NCBI GenBank assembly: GCA_002305075.1
Contig: DBQC01000019.1
Coordinates: 65,802-96,390, forward strand
Length of the DNA: 30,589 bases
Source of the DNA: Ruminococcaceae bacterium UBA1404
GTDB lineage: Bacteria; Bacillota; Clostridia; Oscillospirales; Ruminococcaceae
Reading direction: 5' to 3'
A program made the position numbers and the translations under genes. The notes under the pieces were generated by a model that worked only from the letters and a program-made list of their open reading frames with translations, searched no databases and was not told the origin of the DNA. Positions 6,833-13,757 of this stretch are shown here, piece by piece (within the stretch, counting starts at the first letter, position 1; each line of letters opens with the position of its first letter).

Positions 6833-8017
6833 ATGAATAAGTTTTATGCGCGTGCACAAGAGCTTGAGGAGGCCATCATTGCCAACCGGCGTGCTCTTCA
6901 CAGCTATGGCGAAATTGGCTTTGAGCTGCCCCGTACCCTCGAGCGGATAAGTGGCGAGCTGCGCCGCTACGGCATCGAGCCCAAACAGGTGGGCCGAGCC
7001 GGTCTGACCGCCACCATCGGTAGCGGGGAGGGGCCGGTTATTCTGCTGCGTGCCGATATGGACGGCCTGCCCATGCCTGAGCAGAGCGGCCTCGATTTTG
7101 CCGCCCAAAACGGCAACTGCCAGTCCTGCGGGCACGACTGCCATGCCGCCATGCTATTGGGGGCGGCCCGTCTGCTCAAGGAGCGGGAGGCCGAGCTGCC
7201 CGGCAGGGTTAAGCTCATGTTCCAGCCCGCCGAGGAGCTGCTGGCCGGTGCACAGGATATGATTGACCACGGCATCTTAGAAAATCCAAAGCCCGATGCG
7301 GCTGTGGGTATGCACATCTCGGTGGGCACCCCGGACAGCGGGCTGGGGCAGGTGCGCTATGCCCGGCGCACGGCCACCTTTTCGGGGGACGCTGTCACCG
7401 TGACCGTCCACGGGAAGGACGCCCACGGCTCGGCCCCCCAGGCGGGGGTGGACGCCATTGCCATTGCGGCCCACATCACACTGGCACTTCAGCAGCTTAT
7501 TGCCCGAGAGATTTCTTGCGGCGATAACGCCGTGCTCATTGTGGGCAAAATTTCGGGGGGAACCAGCTGTAACACGCTGGCCGGTCAGGCTGTGCTGGAA
7601 TGTTCGGTGCGGGCCGCCACCCGAGAGACCCGGGAGTTTCTTAAGCGCCGGCTCAAGGAGGTGGCCGAGGGCACAGCCCAAACCCTGCGGGGTAGAGCCG
7701 AGGTTGAGTATGTCTACGGTATGCCCCCTCTGGTCAACGACCCCCAACTCAGCGACGAGATTGCGGCCGCCTGCGCCGAGGTGGTGCCCGCCGAGCAGGT
7801 GGTGGCCGTAGAGCCCTCGTTTGGCGCCGAGGATTTTTCGGCCCTGTCCGAGCATTTGCCCACGGCCTTTCTTACGGTGGGGGCCGGTAGCCCCGAGGAG
7901 GGCTACACCCATGGTATGCACCATCCGGCCATGCGGGTGGATGAGCGGGTACTCCCGTTGGGTGCCGCCCTCTATGCTCAGGCTGCGCTGCGATACCTTG
8001 AAAACCGCAAAAAATAA
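6833..8017 (+). CDS. M20-family amidohydrolase (N-acyl-amino-acid / hippurate hydrolase type)
   Basis: A 394-residue cytoplasmic metallohydrolase that cleaves the amide bond of an N-acylated amino acid or similar conjugate. The metal-site motif SCGHDCH is at residues 98-104 (Cys99, His101, His104), PAEE is at 132-135, GMH is near 160, and a C-terminal GMHHP supplies the last ligand. The dimerisation-domain motif HGSAPQ is also present. The ATG at 6833 has AAAGGAAG about 7 nt upstream; a longer frame to 6776 would begin inside the attenuator. The leader is a T-box that appears to read a tryptophan codon, so the enzyme may free tryptophan from a conjugate such as N-acetyl-Trp. That substrate is inferred from control alone. 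It is transcribed singly. Confidence 0.9.
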   Translation: MNKFYARAQELEEAIIANRRALHSYGEIGFELPRTLERISGELRRYGIEPKQVGRAGLTATIGSGEGPVILLRADMDGLPMPEQSGLDFAAQNGNCQSCGHDCHAAMLLGAARLLKEREAELPGRVKLMFQPAEELLAGAQDMIDHGILENPKPDAAVGMHISVGTPDSGLGQVRYARRTATFSGDAVTVTVHGKDAHGSAPQAGVDAIAIAAHITLALQQLIAREISCGDNAVLIVGKISGGTSCNTLAGQAVLECSVRAATRETREFLKRRLKEVAEGTAQTLRGRAEVEYVYGMPPLVNDPQLSDEIAAACAEVVPAEQVVAVEPSFGAEDFSALSEHLPTAFLTVGAGSPEEGYTHGMHHPAMRVDERVLPLGAALYAQAALRYLENRKK

Positions 8018-8137
8018 TCCCAAAACACCTCCCAAAAGAGGGCGCTTTGCCCCGTTTTCGCATTTTTCAGCAAAGATTGCAGTTTTTTTGGTGGTTTCGT
8101 ACACTTTTTAAACAGCACTGTTATACTTCTACGATAA
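8018..8137 (+). other. Intergenic segment after the M20 gene
   Basis: Only a weak GGGC/GCCC hairpin (8040-8052) followed by C and four T is visible as a possible terminator of the M20 gene. The rest is T-rich with no recognisable gene or RNA. Confidence 0.3.
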
Positions 8138-8145
8138 GTGTATGC

Positions 8146-8151
8146 TATAAT
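8146..8151 (+). promoter_or_regulatory. -10 box ahead of the amidase gene
   Basis: TATAAT is perfect consensus, but the expected -35 position (8123-8128, ATACTT) is poor. Start of transcription would be near 8158, which argues against using the in-frame ATG at 8138 as the initiation codon. Confidence 0.45.
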
Positions 8152-8164
8152 AGGCGTCTGTTCT

Positions 8165-9976
8165 ATGGATGCAAACCCCGAAAGGATGTGCTCTTTTTTG
8201 CGCAAGCTCACCTTACTTCTTCTGGCTGCCCTTTTGGCCACCGCTTTGGCTTTGCCCTCAGCAGGTTGGGCGCTGCCCGACGATTATGATGCGGTTATGC
8301 GGGGCATTGGTCTGTCCACCCCTCAGACGCTCTATATCTCAAAGCCGGCGGGCAATATCACCACCACCGCCTCGGGCTACTATATCACCGGCAGCTCGGA
8401 CCCGAGCCAACCCCTCACCATGAACGGCCATACCGTCCATGCCCGGGGCGACAAGGGCAGCTTTGGGGTTTTTGTCCAGCTCGCCATAGGGGAGAACATC
8501 TTCACCTTTGCCCAAGGCGGCGTCACCCGCACGGTGGCGATTACCCGCAACAAAGTGGGCGCCTACGGCACCACCAAAACCCTGTCCTCGCTCTACCCCG
8601 CCAGCGACCGGGTGGTCCGCTCGGGAGATACGCTTAAAATCACCGCCATCGGCCCGGCGGGCGGCTCGGTTCGGGCCAAAATCGGCAACCGGACTGTGCG
8701 GCTTAAGCAGAATGTGGCCGCCGCCGTGGAGGGCGTGCCCGCCTATTTTAGCGGCGAGTTCACGGCGCCCGCCGTATCCGGTCTGGTCAATCTTGGCCGG
8801 GTGAGCTACACCCTCTCCTTTGGCGGCGTCACCACCACCCATGCGTCGGAGGGCGAGCTCTATGTGGCCGCCCGGGGCCATCCGGTGGTGGTGCAGGTCA
8901 CCGACACGGCGGTCTGCCTCTTTGAAAAGGACAGCACCGACTCAAGCTACCTCTCGGTGCTCGATTTTGGTATGCTCGACATGGTCACCGAAACCGGCGA
9001 CCTCTATAAGCTCTCCATGGGGGGCTGGGTGCCCAAGAGCGCCGTGGAAATCCGACCTACGCTCTCGCCCGCCCATAACCGCATCAGCCGGGTGGGCTGC
9101 CAACGCCTGGGCCGGGAAGAGCAGTATGTCTTTACCGGCACCTCCTTCCCCGGCTATACCACCATGGAAACCGACGATACATTTTATATCAGCTTTGCCG
9201 ACACCTCGGGCCTTACGGCTCTGTCGGTGCGGGGCAGCGCCTTGTTTACGGGCGGCACCGTCACCCGGGGAGAGGACGGCTATACCACTTTGGCCTTTGC
9301 CCGCCGGCCGGGCGTTCCCACCTGGGGATATTTGGTGGAGTATGAGGACGGCGGCATTACCCGTCTGAGCTTTCGTACAAAGCCGGCGCTGTCGGCCGGC
9401 GACCGGCCGCTGTCAGGCGTGAGCGTCCTCATAGACCCCGGTCACGGCGGCCGGGATGTGGGGGCCCTCGGTATGCCCAACAGCCAGAACGCCACTCCCC
9501 GCGGCCCTACCGAATCGGCCATCAACCTTGCCACGGGTCTGGCGCTAAAAAATAAGCTGGAGTTGCTGGGCGCAAGTGTGATGATGACGCGCACCACCGA
9601 CGCCAATCCCAGCCTAAACAGCCGGATGATGCTGGCCAAGCAAAACCGGGCCGACTTTTACATCTCGCTCCACGCCAATGCCGTGTCCGGCGACGGTACC
9701 CACAAGGGCGGCACCGAGGTTTATTACTACCACGACCATGCGGCTTCGTTGGCCGAGCGCATTGCCGGGAATGTATCGGCTGCCACCGGACGGCTGAGCC
9801 GTGGCGGCAAATTCAGCAGCTATAAGGTGACGCTGGGCAGCTTTGGACCCAGTGTGCTGGTGGAGATGGGCTTTGTTACAAACCCCGTGGAGTACGACCA
9901 GCTCATTGATAGCCACACCATCTACAAGACCGCCACAGCCATTGCCGACAGCATTATCGCCGAGCTTAAAGCATAA
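8165..9976 (+). CDS. Secreted N-acetylmuramoyl-L-alanine amidase (Amidase_3)
   Basis: Cuts the bond between MurNAc and L-Ala in peptidoglycan, outside the cell. A signal peptide is clear: a basic stretch with LRK, then a run of Leu/Ala, ending near PSAGWA. About 380 residues of beta-rich sequence without a recognised repeat follow. The C-terminal catalytic domain starts near residue 415, with zinc ligands in DPGHGG (near 424), in PTESAIN and in SLHANA, and the catalytic Glu in VEMGFVTNP. The start is uncertain. The ATG at 8165 fits the -10 box but has a weak ribosome site; ATG 8186 and TTG 8198 follow AAAGGA at 8181-8186. The product is about 592-603 residues. It may act in daughter-cell separation or in sporulation and germination. 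Confidence 0.92.
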   Translation: MDANPERMCSFLRKLTLLLLAALLATALALPSAGWALPDDYDAVMRGIGLSTPQTLYISKPAGNITTTASGYYITGSSDPSQPLTMNGHTVHARGDKGSFGVFVQLAIGENIFTFAQGGVTRTVAITRNKVGAYGTTKTLSSLYPASDRVVRSGDTLKITAIGPAGGSVRAKIGNRTVRLKQNVAAAVEGVPAYFSGEFTAPAVSGLVNLGRVSYTLSFGGVTTTHASEGELYVAARGHPVVVQVTDTAVCLFEKDSTDSSYLSVLDFGMLDMVTETGDLYKLSMGGWVPKSAVEIRPTLSPAHNRISRVGCQRLGREEQYVFTGTSFPGYTTMETDDTFYISFADTSGLTALSVRGSALFTGGTVTRGEDGYTTLAFARRPGVPTWGYLVEYEDGGITRLSFRTKPALSAGDRPLSGVSVLIDPGHGGRDVGALGMPNSQNATPRGPTESAINLATGLALKNKLELLGASVMMTRTTDANPSLNSRMMLAKQNRADFYISLHANAVSGDGTHKGGTEVYYYHDHAASLAERIAGNVSAATGRLSRGGKFSSYKVTLGSFGPSVLVEMGFVTNPVEYDQLIDSHTIYKTATAIADSIIAELKA

Positions 9977-9984
9977 CGGCAAGC

Positions 9985-10014
9985 GGGCCGGACCCCAAGG
10001 GTCCGGCTCCTTTT
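9985..10014 (+). terminator. Rho-independent terminator of the amidase gene
   Basis: GCCGGACCC (9987-9995) pairs perfectly with GGGTCCGGC (9999-10007) around a CAA loop, and is followed by TCCTTTT. It lies about 10 nt after the amidase stop codon. Confidence 0.85.
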
Positions 10015-10042
10015 ATTCCTGCGCTGTGCTTCGCTCAAAGAC

Positions 10043-10092
10043 CTTAGGGTCGCTGCCCCTAAGCCCCCGCCAAAGGGACGGAGCCCCTTTGG
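10043..10092 (-). repeat. Two-hairpin intergenic repeat, copy B
   Basis: Read on the minus strand, stem 1 is CCAAAGGG (10092-10085) with CCCTTTGG (10077-10070). The GCGGGGG linker follows, then stem 2, CTTAGGG (10063-10057) with CCCTAAG (10049-10043), and a GGTCTT tail. The layout is the same as copy A at 131-180, with paired differences in both stems. It sits between the amidase terminator and the M14 peptidase gene. No gene is visible in 10015-10204. Confidence 0.6.
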
Positions 10093-10204
10093 AATCCCCG
10101 GTGTTTGCCATCCAACTTCGCCTTGCAATGCGGCCCCTTCCCTCCCCCGCATATCCCGCCGGGTTTTCTCATAGACTGGCACATAAGTAAAGGGGGGATG
10201 GAAT

Positions 10205-11113
10205 ATGTGCTTTTACAGCCAGCCGCCCACCTGCGAGCGGGTGCGAGAACAGCTCTATGCGCTGGCCGCCCGACGCCGGTGCTGGGTAGAGCTGATACCA
10301 ATTGGCTGTAGCCTGACCGGGCGCAGCATCTCGGCGCTGGCTTTTGGGCCGATAAAGGGGGCTACCCTTATGGTGGGGGGCGTCCATGGCGCCGAATGGA
10401 TCACCACCATGCTGCTCATTTGCTTTGCCCAAAATCTGGTGGACGCCATGGCCTGTGCCCGTCCCCTATCGGGCATAGACGCCCGGCGGGTGGGGCGGGA
10501 GCGGGGGCTTATCATCATTCCGGTCATCAATCCCGACGGCATCGAAATTGCACTCACCGGCCCCGAGGCGGCCCGAACCTACAAGGACGAGGTGACCGCC
10601 ATGATAGAGCGCACCGGTACCCACCACAGCCGATGGCAGGCCAACGCCCGAGGGGTGGACCTAAACCACAACTTTGATGCGGGCTGGCAGACCCTGCGCC
10701 AAATGGAGATCGAGGCGGGCATCACCGGCCCGGGGCCCACCCGCTACGGCGGCAGCCATCCCCACAGCGAGCCCGAGAGCAAAGCCGTGGTGGACTTTAT
10801 CCGGCAGGTGCGTCCCCGCAGTCTTTACGCCTTTCACGCCCAGGGCGAGGAGATCTATTACCGCTACGGCGAGAACACCCATCCCGCCGCCGAAGTGATG
10901 GCCCGGCTTTTGGGCGAGCTGAGCGGCTATGCCGTGCTCGACCCCACCGGAACGGCCTCTCACGGCGGTCTGAAGGACTGGTTTATTGACACTTATGGCC
11001 GCCCCGGCTTTACCTTTGAGGTAGGCCGTGGCACCAATCCCCTGCCCATCACCGACCTGCCCGACATCTATAAGAAGCTCGAGCGCACGCTGATAACGGC
11101 GTCTTTGCTCTAA
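10205..11113 (+). CDS. M14-family zinc carboxypeptidase, likely gamma-D-glutamyl / peptidoglycan-peptide type
   Basis: A 302-residue metallopeptidase. Zinc ligands are visible as HGAE (His61, Glu64) and FHAQG (His211), and the catalytic Glu in FTFEVGRG (Glu272). NPDG is at 109-112. The substrate-site motif is GVDLNHNF (150-157), where most M14 members have Asn-Arg; here His155 replaces the arginine. No signal peptide is evident, so it probably acts in the cytoplasm on muropeptides or other peptides. AAAGGGGGG ends 7 nt before the ATG; another ATG 7 nt upstream is out of frame. It lies among wall enzymes, which supports a peptidoglycan-turnover role, but the substrate is inferred. Confidence 0.85.
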   Translation: MCFYSQPPTCERVREQLYALAARRRCWVELIPIGCSLTGRSISALAFGPIKGATLMVGGVHGAEWITTMLLICFAQNLVDAMACARPLSGIDARRVGRERGLIIIPVINPDGIEIALTGPEAARTYKDEVTAMIERTGTHHSRWQANARGVDLNHNFDAGWQTLRQMEIEAGITGPGPTRYGGSHPHSEPESKAVVDFIRQVRPRSLYAFHAQGEEIYYRYGENTHPAAEVMARLLGELSGYAVLDPTGTASHGGLKDWFIDTYGRPGFTFEVGRGTNPLPITDLPDIYKKLERTLITASLL

Positions 11114-11125
11114 CCTCTCCAACTA

Positions 11126-11154
11126 AAAAACCGCCGCATTTAAGCGGCGGTTTT
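11126..11154. terminator. Bidirectional terminator between convergent genes
   Basis: CCGCCGC (11131-11137) pairs with GCGGCGG (11144-11150), and the stem is extended by A-T pairs on both sides. A-runs on the left and T-runs on the right give a terminator for the M14 gene and, on the other strand, for the YabE-like gene. Confidence 0.88.
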
Positions 11155-11167
11155 ATTATAGCTTTTA

Positions 11168-12232
11168 TTAGTCCAGCACATAGATGCGCACATTGCGGCG
11201 GCCGTTTAGGCGACTTTCCTCATAGGTTTCGTAGTAGAGATCCACATCGATGACATTCTGCATCAGGCCGATGCCGGTGTCGGCCGCAATGGCGTAGCCG
11301 TAGACAAAGCTGCCGTCGGCGCTGGCGATATAAAGCCGGGTGCCGTAGGGAATCTGGTCGGCCCGCACGGCCACATAGCCGTAGAACAAATCCAGCCCGC
11401 TGGCTCCCCAGGCGCCCTTGCCGGCGCTGTATCCGGTGGCCACCTGATTTTCCAGCACATACTTATAGGATAAAGGTCGGCCAGCTTCGTCGGTGGGTAT
11501 GCCAAAGTCCAGCTTGGACACGGGCACCCCGGCTCGTCCGGTGAGCACCACCCGAGTTACAGGCTGACGCAGCACACGCTCCTCCACGGTGCGCTCCTCC
11601 TCCACCTGACCGTCCACAATCCGGCGGCTTATGGTGGTCTCCATCAGGCCGTCCTGCCCGGGGATGAGCACCTTAGAGCGACCGGTGCGCAGAAGCGAGT
11701 TTTCTCGGTATTCGGTTTTATAGGGGATGGGGGCTTGGGTGGTTTCCACCATGACCTCCACCCGCCGCAGCACAATGTGGTCGTTTTCTTCAAGCTGATA
11801 GTTGGGGTTGTGGCTCAGCTCGTCGTAGGGGCCCAGCTCAATGCCCTGTTCGGCCATCAGCTCGCCGAGGGTGTGGCCGGCCACCATGTAGCGCCGGGTG
11901 GCGCCGCCATCGGTGAAATAGACCGGGTAGCCTCGGGTGATATTGATTTCGGCCACCCCCATCTTGCCCGAAAAACCGGTAAAGTCCACGGCGTCAAAGG
12001 CCATGAGGGTGATGCCCGAGTCGCGCAAAATTTCGGTGGGCTCGGCCTCAAAGGTGTAGCGCAGGGAGAGGCTGTCCCCGTCTCGGATATAGACCGGCCG
12101 GACGCCGGCGGCGATATAGAACATAGTACCACACAGACAGCACAGCAGCACAATGGCGGCATAGATGCGGATGGTAAACAGCTTATAAATATAACTGATA
12201 AGCCGTCGCAATGGATGTTTTAAACTGGCCAT
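11168..12232 (-). CDS. YabE-like cell-wall protein with DUF348, G5 and 3D domains
   Basis: A 354-residue protein anchored by one N-terminal helix (about residues 22-43, after a basic tail). Two DUF348-type segments follow (about 45-100 and 100-155). A G5 domain spans about 160-235 and contains VETTQAPIPYKTEYRENS and ends RVVLTG. A C-terminal 3D domain has conserved aspartates in AADTGI and VIDVDLYY. YabE and Rpf-like proteins of this design act on or bind peptidoglycan, probably as lytic or resuscitation factors. AAGGAG lies 6 nt before the ATG and a strong promoter lies upstream. It is transcribed alone, converging on the M14 peptidase. Confidence 0.88.
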   Translation of the reverse strand: MASLKHPLRRLISYIYKLFTIRIYAAIVLLCCLCGTMFYIAAGVRPVYIRDGDSLSLRYTFEAEPTEILRDSGITLMAFDAVDFTGFSGKMGVAEINITRGYPVYFTDGGATRRYMVAGHTLGELMAEQGIELGPYDELSHNPNYQLEENDHIVLRRVEVMVETTQAPIPYKTEYRENSLLRTGRSKVLIPGQDGLMETTISRRIVDGQVEEERTVEERVLRQPVTRVVLTGRAGVPVSKLDFGIPTDEAGRPLSYKYVLENQVATGYSAGKGAWGASGLDLFYGYVAVRADQIPYGTRLYIASADGSFVYGYAIAADTGIGLMQNVIDVDLYYETYEESRLNGRRNVRIYVLD

Positions 12233-12282
12233 GTTACGCTCCTTGGAGATGTGAAGATAATCCCTGTGGGCAATCTTCAGCT

Positions 12283-12311
12283 ATCATACGCAGAGGGTTG
12301 GTGGCTGTCAA
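12283..12311 (-). promoter_or_regulatory. Promoter of the YabE-like gene
   Basis: On the minus strand, TTGACA (12311-12306) and TATGAT (12288-12283) are separated by 17 nt. The boxes are identical to those of the T-box promoter at 6482-6510. A further TATAAT on the same strand at 12386-12381 has no good -35 box. Confidence 0.88.
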
Positions 12312-12542
12312 GCTTCGGATTTGGCCTAAAATGGGGCTAAAAAGTTAAAGAAAATGGGGTTTTACCGCCGAATTCATGTCATTATAGCATAAACTGGGCC
12401 CAAAAGCTTAAAATGCACAGGCAAAATTTACAAAAATGCTTTGTGGTGGGCTACAAGCTCCCAAAAGGGCCCCTTTGCGGGCGAAAAAAGGCCGCAATGC
12501 TTAAAAATGCGCAGCATGGGGAACGGGTGGGGAAAAGCGCAC
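12312..12542. other. Non-coding stretch between the yabE-like promoter and the rpsI terminator
   Basis: About 230 nt, AT-richer than its surroundings, with no convincing coding region. The only items of note are an isolated TATAAT on the minus strand (12386-12381) and a short GCCC/GGGC pairing near 12470-12482. No known RNA family was recognised. Confidence 0.4.
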
Positions 12543-12543
12543 A

Positions 12544-12569
12544 AAGGAGCCGCATGGCTGCGGCTCCTT
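12544..12569 (-). terminator. Terminator of rplM-rpsI
   Basis: An 11-bp perfect stem, AAGGAGCCGCA (12544-12554) with TGCGGCTCCTT (12559-12569), around a 4-nt loop, lies 13 nt after the rpsI stop. On the minus strand it is followed by TTTGTGCGCTTTT. Confidence 0.85.
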
Positions 12570-12582
12570 AAAATGGACGCTA

Positions 12583-12981
12583 TTAACGCTTGGAGAACTG
12601 AGGTGCGCGACGAGCGGCCTTGAGGCCGTACTTTTTGCGCTCCTTCATACGGGGGTCGCGGGTGAGGAAGCCGGCCTTTTTAAGGATGGGCCGCATCTCA
12701 TCGCCGGCGCCCAACAGAGCCCGGGCAATGCCATGGCGGATGGCTCCGGCCTGGCCGGACACGCCGCCGCCCGTTACAGTGCAGACCACATCGAACTTAC
12801 CGAGGGTATCGGTGAGATTCAGCGGCTGGCGCACAATGACCTTGAGGGTTTCTAGACCGAAATAATCGTCGATATCCCGGCCGTTGATGGTGATGTTGCC
12901 GGTGCCCTGGTACAGGCGCACACGGGACACCGAGCGCTTGCGTCGGCCGGTGCCGTAGAGATAGGGTTTGGTATCATACAT
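12583..12981 (-). CDS. rpsI: 30S ribosomal protein S9
   Basis: Small-subunit protein whose C-terminal tail reaches the P-site tRNA. The 132-residue length is normal. Family signatures include YGTGRRKRSVSRVRL near the N-terminus, GGGVSGQAGAIRHGIARAL in the middle, and the basic tail ending with the invariant QFSKR. It begins 12 nt after the rplM stop, with a GGAGGAAGACACC ribosome site, and is co-transcribed with rplM as in most bacteria. Confidence 0.98.
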   Translation of the reverse strand: MYDTKPYLYGTGRRKRSVSRVRLYQGTGNITINGRDIDDYFGLETLKVIVRQPLNLTDTLGKFDVVCTVTGGGVSGQAGAIRHGIARALLGAGDEMRPILKKAGFLTRDPRMKERKKYGLKAARRAPQFSKR

Positions 12982-12993
12982 GGTGTCTTCCTC

Positions 12994-13425
12994 CTACTTC
13001 CCGGCCCAGACGATGGGCTTCTGGGCGGCATGGGTGTGCTCGGTTCCTTTGAAAAGGCGCAGGCGGGTAAGGCTTTTGCGACCGATGACCGTGGCGGGCA
13101 GCATGCGCTTAACCGCCAGCTTCATGGCCAGCTCGGGGCGCTTTTCCATCAGGTCTTTATACTTGGTCTCCTTAAGACCGCCAACATAGCCGGTGTGGCG
13201 CTGATACTTTTTCTGCTCGAGCTTGTTGCCGGTGAGCACAGCCTTGTCGACATTGAGGATGATCACATGGTCGCCGCAATCTACATGCGGGGTAAAGGTG
13301 ACCTTGTGCTTGCCCCTTAGAATGGAGGCGGCCACGGTGGCGGTGCGGCCCAGGGGCCTGTCCGCTGCGTCGAGGATATACCAGACGCGTTTAATCTCGC
13401 CGGGCTTAGGCATGGTGGTGGACAT
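12994..13425 (-). CDS. rplM: 50S ribosomal protein L13
   Basis: Early-assembling large-subunit protein. The 143 residues match the family, with VWYILDAADRPLGRTAT near the N-terminus, the core DHVIILNVDKAVLTGNK, and the later segment KRMLPATVIGRK. GGGAGG lies 11 nt before the ATG at 13425; a second in-frame ATG at 13413 would remove four residues and is less well placed. It is first in the rplM-rpsI operon, behind a consensus promoter and a structured leader of about 90 nt. Confidence 0.98.
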   Translation of the reverse strand: MSTTMPKPGEIKRVWYILDAADRPLGRTATVAASILRGKHKVTFTPHVDCGDHVIILNVDKAVLTGNKLEQKKYQRHTGYVGGLKETKYKDLMEKRPELAMKLAVKRMLPATVIGRKSLTRLRLFKGTEHTHAAQKPIVWAGK

Positions 13426-13470
13426 GGTGGGTATTTCCTCCCTTTATATGAGGTTGATTTGCCCTTGTAT

Positions 13471-13502
13471 CCGGCGCTGTCGGCCGGACGGCGCTATGCG
13501 CC
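13471..13502 (-). promoter_or_regulatory. Hairpin pair in the rplM leader
   Basis: Two GC-rich hairpins lie in the untranslated leader: GGCGC/GCGCC (13490-13502) around a 3-nt loop and CCGGC/GCCGG (13471-13487) around a 7-nt loop. L13 leaders with autoregulatory hairpins are known in some Firmicutes, but I cannot match this one to a defined family, so a regulatory role is only suggested. Confidence 0.35.
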
Positions 13503-13519
13503 ATCAAGTAACAGCCCCT

Positions 13520-13548
13520 ATTATATAAAGCCCGGGCCAACAAGTCAA
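13520..13548 (-). promoter_or_regulatory. Promoter of rplM-rpsI
   Basis: On the minus strand, TTGACT (13548-13543) and TATAAT (13525-13520) are separated by 17 nt. Start is expected near 13513. Confidence 0.9.
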
Positions 13549-13648
13549 GCTAAAATTGATAAAAAATCAATTTGCGTGGGCACCCCTCTGTTTTTCATCG
13601 ATTTACGCCCCCATACGCCCGAATACTCGGGACCCAATTTTTCTTAGA

Positions 13649-13680
13649 TAAAAAGCCTTCCCCGAAAATTGGGGAAGGCT
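13649..13680 (-). terminator. Terminator downstream of the PdaA-like gene
   Basis: AGCCTTCCCC (13654-13663) pairs perfectly with GGGGAAGGCT (13671-13680). On the minus strand the stem is followed by five T. It ends the transcript of the deacetylase gene about 75 nt past its stop. The stretch 13549-13648 upstream of the rplM promoter shows only a small CCCGA/TCGGG hairpin (13618-13631). Confidence 0.85.
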
Positions 13681-13708
13681 ATGGGGCAGATGCGATCTAT
13701 TATAAGGG

Positions 13709-13757
13709 GCCGGCGGCTTGTGGCCGTTGCACTTATCTAAGTGTATGGGCCGCCGGC
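13709..13757. repeat. Nested inverted repeats at the 3' end of the PdaA-like gene
   Basis: GCCGGCGGC (13709-13717) pairs perfectly with GCCGCCGGC (13749-13757), whose last base is part of the deacetylase stop codon. Inside the loop, CACTT (13730-13734) pairs with AAGTG (13739-13743). It could protect the 3' end of the mRNA or act together with the terminator at 13649-13680. Confidence 0.5.

Noticed and set aside
12441..12623. Plus-strand frame of 60 codons upstream of the rpsI end
   Set aside because: It runs through the rpsI terminator into the antisense of rpsI, with no ribosome site.
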